Source: Streptomyces venezuelae (GTDB lineage: Bacteria > Actinomycetota > Actinomycetes > Streptomycetales > Streptomycetaceae). Taken from it: a DNA stretch of 64,000 nucleotides. A program made the translations under genes and the position numbers. Shown here piece by piece: positions 51,282-59,386 of the stretch (position 1 is its first letter; the number at the start of each line of letters is the position of its first letter). The notes under the pieces are model-generated. The model was not told the DNA's origin. It did no database searches and saw nothing but the letters and a program-made list of their open reading frames with translations. The stretch is from positions 6,386,001-6,450,000 of the forward strand of contig NZ_CP029192.1 in the NCBI RefSeq assembly GCF_008642315.1, written 5' to 3'.

Positions 51282-51782
51282 ATGGATGCCATGGACAGGA
51301 AAATTCTTACCGAGCTGCAGCTGGACGGCCGCCTCACGGTCACGGAACTGGCGGCGCGCGTGAAGCTCAGCGTCTCCCCCTGCCACCGCCGTCTCCGCGA
51401 CCTGGAACGCGCGGGCGCGATCCGCGGCTACCGAGCGGTGGTGGACCCGGCCGCCGTCGGCCTGGACTTCGAGGCCCTCGTCTTCGCCACGCTGCGCTGG
51501 GAGGACCGGGACACGGTGGAGACGTTCGAGGCGGCGGTGGCGGCGGTTCCGCACGTGACCCAGGCCCAACGCCTGTTCGGCGAACCGGACTACCTCCTCC
51601 GCGTAGCCACGGCCGACCTCGCCACCTACCAACAGCTCTACGACCAGCAACTCGCCAAGCTCCCCGGCGTCCAACGCCTGACGTCCACCTTGGTCATGAA
51701 GAACGTGGTCCACGACCGACCTCTGCCGGAACAGCCGACTCCGGCCCCGACCAGGGAGGGAGGCCGGGCACGACGGGGGTAG
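51282..51782 (+). CDS. Lrp/AsnC-family transcriptional regulator
   Basis: This 166-residue regulator has an N-terminal helix-turn-helix (LTVTELAARVKLSVSPCHRR) and a RAM ligand-binding domain (about 65-145). A Pro/Arg-rich tail follows. It probably senses an amino acid and controls the divergent LysE gene. The ATG at 51282 is followed 9 bp later by a second in-frame ATG. The 115-bp spacer between the pair is AT-richer than its surroundings (around 51178-51260) and likely holds the operator, but I cannot define a consensus. Confidence 0.9.
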   Translation: MDAMDRKILTELQLDGRLTVTELAARVKLSVSPCHRRLRDLERAGAIRGYRAVVDPAAVGLDFEALVFATLRWEDRDTVETFEAAVAAVPHVTQAQRLFGEPDYLLRVATADLATYQQLYDQQLAKLPGVQRLTSTLVMKNVVHDRPLPEQPTPAPTREGGRARRG

Positions 51783-51817
51783 GTACATTCCGAGTGTTAA
51801 GCCAGAAGGGATCCTGG

Positions 51818-53023
51818 ATGCCCTACGCCAATGACAGCGCGCGTGATCGTATCGGGCACCGTATTGCGGAGGCCCGCAGAGCACGTGGGCTGACACAACT
51901 GCAGTTGGCCCATCGCATCCCGTGCTCGAAATCGCTCATCGCTCAAGTCGAGCGGGGGCACAAGCCAGCCACACCCTCGCTCACTGCCGGCGCCGCCCGC
52001 GCACTGGGCGTCCGGCTGGAACAACTCACGGGGCAGCCGTACGAGGACGCTCACCGCGGGCGGGTGCACGCGACGGTCCCCGACATTCAGACGTCCATGC
52101 TGAGCTGGGACCTGCCTGACGACGACCTTCCTTTGCGGCCCTTCGACGAGCTGGCGGCCGATGTCGCGTCAGCCTCCGCGCTCGGCCGGAAGGCTCTTTA
52201 CGCGCGCCTCGGCTCCATGTTGCCGCCCCTTCTCGACGAATTGTCGGCTGCCTGCCATGCCGCCCAGGGGAGGGAACGGGAGCGGTTGTTCGGGCTGCTG
52301 GGTGAGGCGTACTCCGGCGTGACGGCCATCGCTTATGCCGTCGGGCTGTCCGATCTGCGTTCTCAAGCGATGGACCGGGTGCAGTGGGCGGCGCAGGAAT
52401 CCGCCGATCCTGTGCGGATCAGCCGTACGCAGTGGCATCGCTCGACACTGTTCCTCCAGGCTGCGGCGTACGAACGTGGAATGCGGCTCCTGGACCGAGT
52501 ACGCCAGGACCTTGGCGAGGACATCTCCTGCATGGATCCACCCACACTGAGCGTGCACGGTGCGGTTCACCTGCGCTCCGCCATGTTCGCCGCACGGCAA
52601 GGGAACGCCCCGACCGCGCACGCGCATCTGGACGCCGCGGCGGAGGCGGCTCGGCGCCTTGGCCACGATGCCAACCACTACGGGCTGGAGTTCGGTCCGA
52701 CCAACGTTGCGATGCATCGACTCGGGGTGGCCGTGGAGATGTACGACGGCCCGGAGGTCGCACGCCGGACGCGCCGCACACGGCTGCCCGCCACAGTAGC
52801 GCCGGTGCGGGCAGGCCATTGGTACATCGACGCGGCGAAGGGGTGGCTGGACTACGGGAACCGGGGCGAGGCGTTCGCCGCGCTCCAAGCGGCCCGGCGG
52901 GCATCACCGGAACAGACCAGGAACCATCCGCAGGTCCGTGAGGTCACACAGACGTTGATCCGCCTGGAGCGCTACGGCAAGGAGGCGCTGTCGGGTTTCG
53001 CCGCGTGGCTCGGCCTGGCCTGA
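51818..53023 (+). CDS. XRE-family regulator with TPR-like C-terminus
   Basis: This 401-residue protein has an N-terminal Cro/CI-type helix-turn-helix (about 8-65, GLTQLQLAHRIPCSKSLIAQ) and a long helical C-terminal region of TPR-like repeats (about 110-395). This is the large Streptomyces XRE architecture often found beside small partner genes. The ATG at 51818 follows AGAAGGGATCCTGG; an in-frame GTG at 51794 would add a rare TTA codon and has no better signal. It opens an accessory block whose codon use is less extreme than the flanks. Confidence 0.88.
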   Translation: MPYANDSARDRIGHRIAEARRARGLTQLQLAHRIPCSKSLIAQVERGHKPATPSLTAGAARALGVRLEQLTGQPYEDAHRGRVHATVPDIQTSMLSWDLPDDDLPLRPFDELAADVASASALGRKALYARLGSMLPPLLDELSAACHAAQGRERERLFGLLGEAYSGVTAIAYAVGLSDLRSQAMDRVQWAAQESADPVRISRTQWHRSTLFLQAAAYERGMRLLDRVRQDLGEDISCMDPPTLSVHGAVHLRSAMFAARQGNAPTAHAHLDAAAEAARRLGHDANHYGLEFGPTNVAMHRLGVAVEMYDGPEVARRTRRTRLPATVAPVRAGHWYIDAAKGWLDYGNRGEAFAALQAARRASPEQTRNHPQVREVTQTLIRLERYGKEALSGFAAWLGLA

Positions 53024-53150
53024 CGTTCTGAGACTCCGCAGTTTCACAAGCCGTGAAACTCACCGCGAGTGTGCAGCGGAAGCATGCAGTGATCAGACCC
53101 TGTGACGCATGGACGTCCAGGGCATGGCCACAGCTGCGAGGAGCTGCGAC

Positions 53151-53420
53151 GTGACCGACGACAACCGCGAGCGAGTCGAAGCCCACACGACACCTGCGAG
53201 CACAGAAGCTCCCGCCATCGGCACGCTGGTCGTCGACGAGGCACGAAAGCGGTTGGGAGTGGTGATGGACGATGTCGGCGGCCGTCTTCAGATCCGTCCC
53301 CCTTCGGGAGGGCGCGAATGGGACGCGGACCCCGTCCACGTCCGCTCCGCACGCGAGGACGAGATCTTGCGTGTACGCGTGGCAGCCACAGCCGCGATGG
53401 TCCAGGGACGGTCCCTGTGA
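53151..53420 (+). CDS. small hypothetical protein next to the XRE regulator
   Basis: This is an 89-residue protein that starts at GTG 53151 after AGGAGCTGCGAC. The central part (IGTLVVDEARKRLGVVMDDV) and the rest (GGREWDADPVHVRSA) look like a small beta-barrel, PRC/SH3-like fold. I do not recognise a characterised family. The next gene overlaps its stop (GTGA), so the two are coupled, and both lie 127 bp downstream of the XRE regulator on the same strand. Confidence 0.72.
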   Translation: MTDDNRERVEAHTTPASTEAPAIGTLVVDEARKRLGVVMDDVGGRLQIRPPSGGREWDADPVHVRSAREDEILRVRVAATAAMVQGRSL

Positions 53421-53680
53421 CCAAGTCCGCGATCCGCGAGGTGACATGGCATCTGTCCCCGGACTCCGAACCGGACGCTGAGCCGATCACCCGCCAAATG
53501 GTGTGCGTCGTTTGCGAGGACGACGAGGCGGCTTCCGCTGCCATGTCGGACCCGTTCGAAGAGTCCGAGCACGGCGTACTCACCGCCCAGGCCTGGGTGT
53601 TCAAGCACGTGGGCCGCCACCCGGGCCACCACGCCTACCGGGAGATCATCCGCCGTCCGTGGCGAGCGGTCATGACTTAG
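53417..53680 (+). CDS. small hypothetical protein, possibly DUF7848-like
   Basis: This 87-residue protein starts with GTG overlapping the previous stop. It contains one CVVC pair (MVCVVCEDDEA) and an ending EQ-free His/Arg-rich segment (VFKHVGRHPGHHAYREIIR). The pattern REVTWHLSPDSEP-x-CVVC followed by a C-terminal H-x-x-Y-R-E resembles the DUF7848 proteins that accompany XRE regulators in Streptomyces. This is from memory and tentative. The Cys/His set could bind zinc. Confidence 0.7.
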   Translation: MTKSAIREVTWHLSPDSEPDAEPITRQMVCVVCEDDEAASAAMSDPFEESEHGVLTAQAWVFKHVGRHPGHHAYREIIRRPWRAVMT

Positions 53681-53729
53681 TCGGCGCCAGTAGCCCTGCT
53701 TGTCAGAGGTTCGCAGTACCGTCCTGTCA

Positions 53730-54135
53730 TTGGTCGCCAGCGTCGACCTGACCCTCGATTGCACGGACGCGCAACTCCTTGCCGAGTTCCGGGGAGACAG
53801 CCCTGAGGTATGTCGACGAACCGCCATCCGCACCCTTTAGTACTCGCGATGAGTGGCTCGCGCAGTTCGACCTTTCGGATGACGATTCCGTGGATGACAC
53901 CGCATGGCTGTGTGATCCTGACGGCGTCGGCCCCCGGCTCTCCCTTCTCAAGGTCCCTGAACCGAAAGCAACCAAAGAACCGGCAGTTCCGATGTGGGCC
54001 CGCATCAAGACGGAGGCCGAGCGCCTGGTGAAGATGGGCGGGAGCGTCCGCAGAGAGTCCGACGGGCACCACGTTGTGATGGCTGTCCTGGAGGGCAACG
54101 AGTTCTGCGTGCCGCGGCATCGACCTGAGGACTGA
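53730..54135 (+). pseudogene. broken VOC-family gene (frameshifted, internally deleted)
   Basis: Pieces of a VOC protein occur in order but in different frames. Frame 1 (53733 onward) reads VASVDLTLDCTDAQLLAEF. One extra G in the CGGGGAG run near 53792 shifts the frame to YVDEPPSAPF...LCDPDGVGPRLSLLKVPEPK. Near 53965 a second break follows, with loss of roughly 15-20 residues, where a family member would read a KNRLH-type segment. The end WARIKTEAERLVK...HHVVMAVLEGNEFCV is in frame with the middle. A 118-residue open frame from TTG 53779 remains but lacks the first strand and the middle. Expression as a functional protein is unlikely. Confidence 0.7.
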
Positions 54136-54635
54136 CAAGGCATAACCCGCGCCCGTGGAACGGCGAAGTAATTGATCGACGAGTACGACTGCAGCCCACC
54201 TCATCTGTTGAACGACTGCAAGTCGCGACCCAATAGGGGTTCCTACAAGGGGTGAGTGGGCTCAGCCTGACTGTACGAGACGGCTCGCCGCTAAATGTCA
54301 GTGGCCGCCGTCAGGGTACGGAGCGGCCCTCGGCCCACGGAGCTCTCTCCGCTCAACAGAAGTGCGGATCGGTCGGGTGGTGCATACGCATTGTCGGTCA
54401 ATATCGCGACCAGATCTTTAGATGCAGGAGTAGTACCGTAACCACTATTTCGAGCTGATTAGATGTGTGCTCAGGATGAGGTGACTGTGCAACCGGTGCG
54501 CATTTTAGGTAGTAACTGACGGCAAACATTCTTCACCCGAAGAGAGCTTTCGTGGAAAGTCGGGATTGAAGCGAACGCCGTCGCGCCATGCTCTTGTCGA
54601 CTAACCGGCAAGAGTTCAATTTGGGGGTCAGGGAC
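54136..54635. other. AT-rich non-coding stretch before the orphan gene
   Basis: This roughly 500-bp stretch is visibly richer in A/T than the rest of the window, especially 54380-54560. I find no gene with a ribosome-binding site in it; one 68-residue frame at 54252-54458 has no family resemblance. It probably contains the promoter of the downstream AT-rich gene. No tRNA, att-like direct repeat or integrase was recognised. Confidence 0.5.
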
Positions 54636-55622
54636 GTGGCGGATATCTTCTCCCGCGTAGAGCGGTATGTTCTAGACGCGTTCGGCGGGGCTGCGATCTG
54701 TGCGCATACAGGAGATGCTCGTGAGTGCACTGTTAAGCGGCACTTTGAGTACCCGCGCTTCCGTAGTGAAATGATGGACGATCTGATCAGGAATAGGGGT
54801 CGGCGATCCAAGCGCTGGGAGGCGCTCATCGCTACAGCGAGACTGGCCGACATGGCCGACGAGGATATGTGGAGAATGGCCTTCATTGACTGTCTCTCGC
54901 CTGTGTTCCGTAAGCGCGCGCACATCATTTCGCGAGATCTGCGTACAGATCTGGAGGATGTGCTCTCGGACATGTTTGAGGCCGCGCTTGTCGCGTGGAT
55001 GGACACGGAACGAGGGTGCCCCCCGGGCAGCGTGCGCCATAAGGTGGTCAAGGGAGCATATGAAATTGCTTACAAGAGGGCTAAGGTATGTGGGGGTGAG
55101 TGGTCATCTGACTGTATGGATGGTGTCCCAATTTTTCCGGGGAATGAAAACGAATTCACGATAAAGACTTCCGGTGTCGTAGACTCTGTTGATGTGAGAG
55201 ATCCAGTCGTTGCAGAGCAGATTCGCGGCGAGCGCTTCGGCGCGCTACTGCGAAAAATGAACTGCGTCGATCGGATGACGTTGTTTCACCAGGAGATCCG
55301 CGACGGACTTCACCCTGGAATTGCGGATAGGGTGATGAAAGGGGGAGTGGCGGAAAGGGTCTGGGTCGACGGTGCGGAGCGGTACTATTACGTTTCCGAT
55401 TTCTATCCCAAGTTCATGAGACTGCCTGCGGCCGCCGAAGTGATGGGAGTGGCGGAGTCCGCTGCATATCGAAAAGTGAGGGGTGGGGATTTCCCCTTCC
55501 CCGTGAACTCAACCGGCCGGAGTTATCAGGTGTCTGTCGGGGCACTCATGCACCATGTTGGAATCTCGGATGCGGTCGTTCACATGGACGATGTGGAGAA
55601 CGGGGCTGGCTACGCTGGGTAG
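54636..55622 (+). CDS. AT-rich orphan gene, possible sigma-like/DNA-binding protein
   Basis: This 328-residue protein comes from a gene with much lower GC than its neighbours, which suggests recent acquisition. GTG at 54636 follows GGGGGTCAGGGAC; ATG at 54588 in the same frame is an alternative. The middle part is helical and weakly sigma-like (FIDCLSPVFRKRAHIISRDL...LEDVLSDMFEAALVAWM). The C-terminus, LPAAAEVMGVAESAAYRKVR then FPFPVNSTGRSYQVSVGAL, resembles an excisionase/MerR-type helix-turn-helix. I do not recognise a named family. It stands alone before the glnA terminator hairpin, facing glnA. Confidence 0.75.
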   Translation: MADIFSRVERYVLDAFGGAAICAHTGDARECTVKRHFEYPRFRSEMMDDLIRNRGRRSKRWEALIATARLADMADEDMWRMAFIDCLSPVFRKRAHIISRDLRTDLEDVLSDMFEAALVAWMDTERGCPPGSVRHKVVKGAYEIAYKRAKVCGGEWSSDCMDGVPIFPGNENEFTIKTSGVVDSVDVRDPVVAEQIRGERFGALLRKMNCVDRMTLFHQEIRDGLHPGIADRVMKGGVAERVWVDGAERYYYVSDFYPKFMRLPAAAEVMGVAESAAYRKVRGGDFPFPVNSTGRSYQVSVGALMHHVGISDAVVHMDDVENGAGYAG

Positions 55623-55661
55623 CTGATGGAAATATGGGCCGCGCGGGCGATCCGTCAAACA

Positions 55662-55708
55662 ACTGTGGGCCGTGTCCTTCCCCCTTGAGGAAGGACACGG
55701 CCCACAGT
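55662..55708. terminator. long perfect hairpin terminator downstream of glnA
   Basis: A 20-bp perfect stem has arms at 55662-55681 and 55689-55708 and a 7-nt loop. It lies 50 bp beyond the glnA stop (- strand) and 40 bp beyond the stop of the AT-rich gene (+ strand), so it can end both transcripts. Confidence 0.9.
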
Positions 55709-55757
55709 CTGTGTGCGGCTCAGAGGGGCGGAATCGCCGCGCTCGAGCCGGGCACTC

Positions 55758-57170
55758 CTAGAGGTCGAAGTAGAGCTCGAACTCGTGCGGGTGCGGCCGC
55801 AGCTGGATCGGGGCGATTTCGTTCGTGCGCTTGTAGTCGATCCACGTCTCGATCAGGTCGGACGTGAAGACGCCGCCGGCCTGGAGGTACTCGTTGTCCG
55901 CCTCGAGGGCGTCGAGGACCGCGGGGAGGGACGTCGGGACCTGGGCGACGTTCGCGTGCTCCTCGGGGGCGAGCTCGTAGAGGTCCTTGTCGATCGGCTC
56001 CGGCGGCTCGATCTTGTTCTTCACGCCGTCGAGGCCCGCGAGGAGCAGCGCCGAGAAGGCCAGGTACGGGTTCGAGGACGGGTCCGGCGCGCGGAACTCG
56101 ACCCGCTTCGCCTTCGGGTTCGAGCCCGTGATCGGGATGCGCATGGCCGCGGAGCGGTTGCGCTGCGAGTACACCATGTTGACCGGGGCCTCGAAGCCCG
56201 GGACCAGGCGGTGGTACGAGTTCACCGTCGGGTTGGTGAAGGCGAGGAGCGAGGGGGCGTGCTTGAGGATGCCGCCGATGTAGTACCGCGCGGTGTCCGA
56301 CAGGCCCGCGTAACCCTGCTCGTCGTAGAAGAGCGGGTCGCCGCCGGACCAGAGCGACTGGTGGACGTGCATGCCCGAGCCGTTGTCGCCGAAGATCGGC
56401 TTCGGCATGAAGGTCGCGGTCTTCTCGTTGCGCCAGGCGACGTTCTTCACGATGTACTTGAAGAGCATCAGGTCGTCGGCCGCGGCGAGCAGCGTGTTGA
56501 ACTTGTAGTTGATCTCCGCCTGGCCGGCCGTGCCGACCTCGTGGTGCTGGCGCTCGACCTGGAGGCCGTTCTTGTCCAGCTCCAGGGAGATCTCGGCGCG
56601 GAGGTCCGCGAAGTGGTCGACCGGCGGGGCCGGGAAGTAACCGCCCTTGTAGCGGACCTTGTAGCCGCGGTTGTTCTCGACCGCACCGGTGTTCCAGGCG
56701 CCCGCCTCGGAGTCGATGTGGTAGAAGCTCTCGTTCGCCGACGTCTGGAAGCGGACGTTGTCGAAGACGTAGAACTCCGCCTCCGGGCCGAAGTACGCCG
56801 TGTCGGCGATGCCGGTCGAGGCGAGGTACGCCTCCGCCTTCTTCGCGACGTTACGCGGGTCACGGCTGTACTGCTCGCCCGTGATCGGGTCGTGGATGAA
56901 GAAGTTGATGTTGACGGTCGTGTCCCGGCGGAACGGGTCCACGCGGGCCGTCGACAGGTCGGCGCGGAGCGCCATGTCGGACTCGTGGATGGCCTGGAAG
57001 CCACGGATCGACGAACCGTCGAAGGCGAGCTCCTCGTCCGGGTCGAACGCCGCCGCCGGGATCGTGAAGTGCTGCATCACACCGGGCAGGTCGCAGAATC
57101 GGACGTCGATGAACTTCACGTCCTCGTCCGCGATGTACTTCTTTGCGTCGTCGGCGTTCTGGAACAACAT
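55758..57170 (-). CDS. glnA: type I glutamine synthetase
   Basis: This 470-residue subunit belongs to the dodecameric enzyme that makes glutamine from glutamate, ammonia and ATP. Signatures are visible: [35 protein letters not shown], the Asn-rich [13 protein letters not shown] and RIP. The adenylylation site is Tyr398 in [11 protein letters not shown], so GlnE (also in this window) should modify it. The ATG at 57170 follows AGGAGGAGTTGG. A GlnR box lies 110-147 bp upstream, indicating nitrogen-responsive transcription. The gene is monocistronic and ends at a strong hairpin. Confidence 0.97.
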   Translation of the reverse strand: MLFQNADDAKKYIADEDVKFIDVRFCDLPGVMQHFTIPAAAFDPDEELAFDGSSIRGFQAIHESDMALRADLSTARVDPFRRDTTVNINFFIHDPITGEQYSRDPRNVAKKAEAYLASTGIADTAYFGPEAEFYVFDNVRFQTSANESFYHIDSEAGAWNTGAVENNRGYKVRYKGGYFPAPPVDHFADLRAEISLELDKNGLQVERQHHEVGTAGQAEINYKFNTLLAAADDLMLFKYIVKNVAWRNEKTATFMPKPIFGDNGSGMHVHQSLWSGGDPLFYDEQGYAGLSDTARYYIGGILKHAPSLLAFTNPTVNSYHRLVPGFEAPVNMVYSQRNRSAAMRIPITGSNPKAKRVEFRAPDPSSNPYLAFSALLLAGLDGVKNKIEPPEPIDKDLYELAPEEHANVAQVPTSLPAVLDALEADNEYLQAGGVFTSDLIETWIDYKRTNEIAPIQLRPHPHEFELYFDL

Positions 57171-57279
57171 CCAACTCCTCCTACTCCCGCCCGGGGCGGG
57201 ACGGGGTTGCAGCTCGTTGTGCGGCCAGTGCGCGCCAGTGCGGGTGGCACACGCTGGGACCCGACCATAAGGACGGGGG

Positions 57280-57317
57280 ATTTCTCAAGCATGACCCATT
57301 TGTTTCGTCGAAGTTAA
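57280..57317 (-). promoter_or_regulatory. GlnR box upstream of glnA
   Basis: Read on the - strand it is TTAAC-n6-GAAAC-n6-GTCAT-n6-GAAAT. All spacers are exactly 6 bp, the same 38-bp geometry as the box before glnII. The second element is a perfect GAAAC. It lies about 110-147 bp before the glnA start codon. Confidence 0.88.
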
Positions 57318-57437
57318 CCGAGCCGGGTGTGGTGTGCACCCCTTGCGTCTCCCGCACCCCGCGCACGCCCTGCCCCGTGCGCGGTTTGTCCCACCCCGGC
57401 CGTCCCGACTGGGCGAGCCGCCCAGTACCTTGGACGG

Positions 57438-57905
57438 GTGGACAAGAGGCAAGCAATCGGATCGTGGCTGTCCGGCCCCCGCGCCGCCGCGGAAGACGCC
57501 GGAGTCGACTTCGGATACCGGGGCCAGCAGCTCGGCCTGCCCGAGGAGGGGCCGGGTTCGATCGCACGCCCCGGCCGCCGCATGGGCGGCATCATCGTGG
57601 ACTGGGGCCTGTGCATGGTGATCGCATACGGTCTGTTCGCGAACGGTGACCAGCAGGCCATGGGCAACTGGGCCCTCGGCATCTTCTTCGTCATGAGCGT
57701 GCTGACCCTCGGCACGGTCGGCTGCACCCCGGGCAAGGCCCTCTTCCGGCTCCGCGTCATCTCCGAGAGCGGCGGCCGCCTCGCCCCCGGCTGGGTCCTG
57801 GTCCGCAGCATCCTGCTGTGCCTCGTCATCCCCGCCCTGATCTGGGACCGCGACGGCCGCGGCCTCCACGACCGCCTCTCCCGTTCGGTCCAGGTCCGGA
57901 TCTGA
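57438..57905 (+). CDS. RDD-family membrane protein
   Basis: This 155-residue membrane protein has a hydrophilic N-terminus (about 1-45) and three hydrophobic segments. The RDD domain shows its Arg (ARPGRRMGGIIVDW) and Asp-containing ends (LIWDRDGRGLHDRLS). The function of RDD proteins is not settled; sodium/proton exchange has been shown for one member. GTG at 57438 is chosen from the domain length and the upstream DNA. It is divergent from glnA and convergent with the DUF4191 gene. RDD-glnA-DUF4191 is a familiar Streptomyces order. Confidence 0.85.
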   Translation: MDKRQAIGSWLSGPRAAAEDAGVDFGYRGQQLGLPEEGPGSIARPGRRMGGIIVDWGLCMVIAYGLFANGDQQAMGNWALGIFFVMSVLTLGTVGCTPGKALFRLRVISESGGRLAPGWVLVRSILLCLVIPALIWDRDGRGLHDRLSRSVQVRI

Positions 57906-58005
57906 CACGTGACGCGTGGCGCGTGCCGTACTCCGCATGACGCGTGATGCGTGCCGTATTCCGCATGACGCGTGACGCGTGATGCGTGACGCGTGCCGTA
58001 CTCCG
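57906..58005. repeat. degenerate GACGCGTG/GCCGTACTCCGCAT repeat block
   Basis: About 100 bp directly after the RDD stop are built from short repeats. A GACGCGTG-like octamer recurs at least seven times, interspersed with three copies of GCCGTAYTCCGCA (near 57924, 57953 and 57996). No supported gene uses it. Confidence 0.75.
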
Positions 58006-58021
58006 CACTTCGCATTCCACT

Positions 58022-58071
58022 ACGACGACGAGGGCCCCGGAACCGATCGGTTCCGGGGCCCTCGTCGTCGT
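58022..58071. terminator. 50-bp perfect palindrome between convergent genes
   Basis: Arms 58022-58046 and 58047-58071 are exact reverse complements (25 bp each, GATC at the tip), so the RNA folds into a long hairpin from either strand. It sits between the RDD gene and the stop of the DUF4191 gene 10 bp away, as a bidirectional terminator. Confidence 0.92.
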
Positions 58072-58081
58072 GGAGAAGGAG

Positions 58082-58789
58082 TTACTTCGCCTTCGGGCCG
58101 CCCCGCGGCATCCGCATGCCCTTCGGCATCGGACCCTTTGGCAGCGGCATGTTCGACATCAGGTCGCCCATCGCGCGCAGGCGGTCGTTCGTCGCCGTGA
58201 CCTGCGGGCCCGTGAGGACGCGGGGGAGCTTCAGGAGCGTCGTGCGGAGCTTCTTGAGGGAGACCGTGCCCTCGGTCGTGCCGACGATGACGTCGTGGAC
58301 CGGGACGTCCGCAACGATGCGGGCCATCTTCCTCTTCTCGGAGGCCAGCAGGCTCTTCACGCGGTTCGGGTTGCCCTCGGCGACCAGGACGATGCCGGCC
58401 TTGCCGACGGTGCGGTGCACCACGTCCTGGCTGCGGTTCATCGCGACCGCCGGGGTCGTCGTCCAGCCGCGGCCGATCTTGTCGAGCACCGCGGCCGCCG
58501 CGCCGGGCTGACCCTCCATCTGACCGAAGGCGGCCCGCTCGGCCCTGCGTCCGAAGACGATCGCCATCGCGAGGAAGGCGAGCAGGAAGCCGAGGATGCC
58601 CAGGTAGATCGGGTGATCGACCCAGAAGCCGATCGCGAGGAAGACACCAAAGGTGACGATTCCCACAGCCGCGATGATGAGACCGATTTTGGAGTCGGCC
58701 CGCCGGGTCATCTTGTAGGTCAGAGCGATCTGCTTGAGTCGCCCTGGCTCCGCGGCCGCATCCGCCGCGGTGGATTCCTTCCTCGCCAT
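58082..58789 (-). CDS. DUF4191 family membrane protein
   Basis: This is a 235-residue protein with a Lys/Arg-rich N-terminus and two adjacent hydrophobic helices (about 35-80). A cytoplasmic domain with VGKAGIVLVAEGNPNRV is followed by a Met/Pro/Gly-rich tail (MPLPKGPMPKGMRMPRG). This matches the actinobacterial DUF4191 family, which is encoded next to lipA in many Streptomyces and is of unknown function. The ATG at 58789 is followed by MARKESTAADAAAEPG. A lipoate-pathway link is only suggested by position. Confidence 0.9.
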   Translation of the reverse strand: MARKESTAADAAAEPGRLKQIALTYKMTRRADSKIGLIIAAVGIVTFGVFLAIGFWVDHPIYLGILGFLLAFLAMAIVFGRRAERAAFGQMEGQPGAAAAVLDKIGRGWTTTPAVAMNRSQDVVHRTVGKAGIVLVAEGNPNRVKSLLASEKRKMARIVADVPVHDVIVGTTEGTVSLKKLRTTLLKLPRVLTGPQVTATNDRLRAMGDLMSNMPLPKGPMPKGMRMPRGGPKAK

Positions 58790-58819
58790 GCGATGAAGTC
58801 TACGTGCCCCCGGCGGCGG

Positions 58820-59071
58820 CTACGACGTGCGGGTTGCCGTGCCCGCCTCTTCGAGCACCCGCAGAGTCTCGACCCTGTCCTTGGCGCGGCGCCGGTCCTC
58901 CAGGACGGAGGTCCAGGCATTGCGCCGGGCCGTGCGCTGGCCGCCGCTCAGCAGCAGCGACTCGACGGCGCGCAGGGCGTCGGCGACGGACGGGATGGCG
59001 GTGGCGCGAACGGGCGCGGAGGTCGTGGCGGTGGTGCGAACCTGCGTGGCGCGAACGGGCGCGGCCTGCAT
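58820..59071 (-). CDS. small conserved hypothetical protein upstream of DUF4191
   Basis: This is an 83-residue Ala/Arg/Thr-rich protein. The ATG at 59071 is preceded by AGGAGGGCCCCATC, a strong ribosome-binding site, which is the main evidence that it is real. The second half (VADALRAVESLLLSGGQRTA, then WTSVLEDRRRAKDRVETLR) looks helical. I know no function. It lies 30 bp upstream of the DUF4191 gene on the same strand and may be co-transcribed. Confidence 0.65.
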   Translation of the reverse strand: MQAAPVRATQVRTTATTSAPVRATAIPSVADALRAVESLLLSGGQRTARRNAWTSVLEDRRRAKDRVETLRVLEEAGTATRTS

Positions 59072-59111
59072 GATGGGGCCCTCCTGGAGAGCGGCTCGAG
59101 ATGGGGGGAGC

Positions 59112-59171
59112 GGCTGTGGATCAGGCTGTGGATCAGGCTGTACGTACGGCTATGGGTAGGGCTGTACGTGC
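59112..59171. repeat. five tandem 12-bp repeats upstream of lipA-side spacer
   Basis: The units are GGCTGTGGATCA (twice), GGCTGTACGTAC, GGCTATGGGTAG and GGCTGTACGTGC, exactly 12 bp each. They lie upstream of the 83-residue gene (- strand), in the 315-bp gap before the lipA stop. Unit length and copy number equal those of the array at 40997-41056, but the sequences differ. Confidence 0.8.
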
Positions 59172-59260
59172 GGTAGTACCAGGGTCACTGATTGGTGTTA
59201 CCAGGGCGTGACCGGGTGGTCAAACGCCGATGAAACGTTGATGCGAGGGCCCAAAACGCT

Positions 59261-59311
59261 GACGCGGCCCGTACGGTCCCCGTCACCTGCGGGGATCGCA
59301 CGGGCCGCGTC
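59261..59311. terminator. hairpin terminator downstream of lipA
   Basis: GACGCGGCCCGT (59261-59272) pairs with ACGGGCCGCGTC (59300-59311) over 12 bp. The loop contains a further CCCCG/CGGGG stem. It lies about 75 bp beyond the lipA stop. Confidence 0.75.
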
Positions 59312-59386
59312 GTTACGGCCACTACTGGGTGGTAGGTGCTTGTGCGCCGATTCACACAGTACCTACGTGCGAGGCATGTGCCTGCG

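Noticed and set aside
51794..51817. GTG at 51794 as start of the XRE gene (would contain a TTA codon)
   Set aside because: The ATG at 51818 has a good ribosome-binding site and starts at a typical position before the helix-turn-helix, so a bldA-dependent start is not supported.
54252..54458. 68-residue + strand frame in the AT-rich spacer
   Set aside because: No ribosome-binding site, no recognisable motif, and composition does not match either flank.
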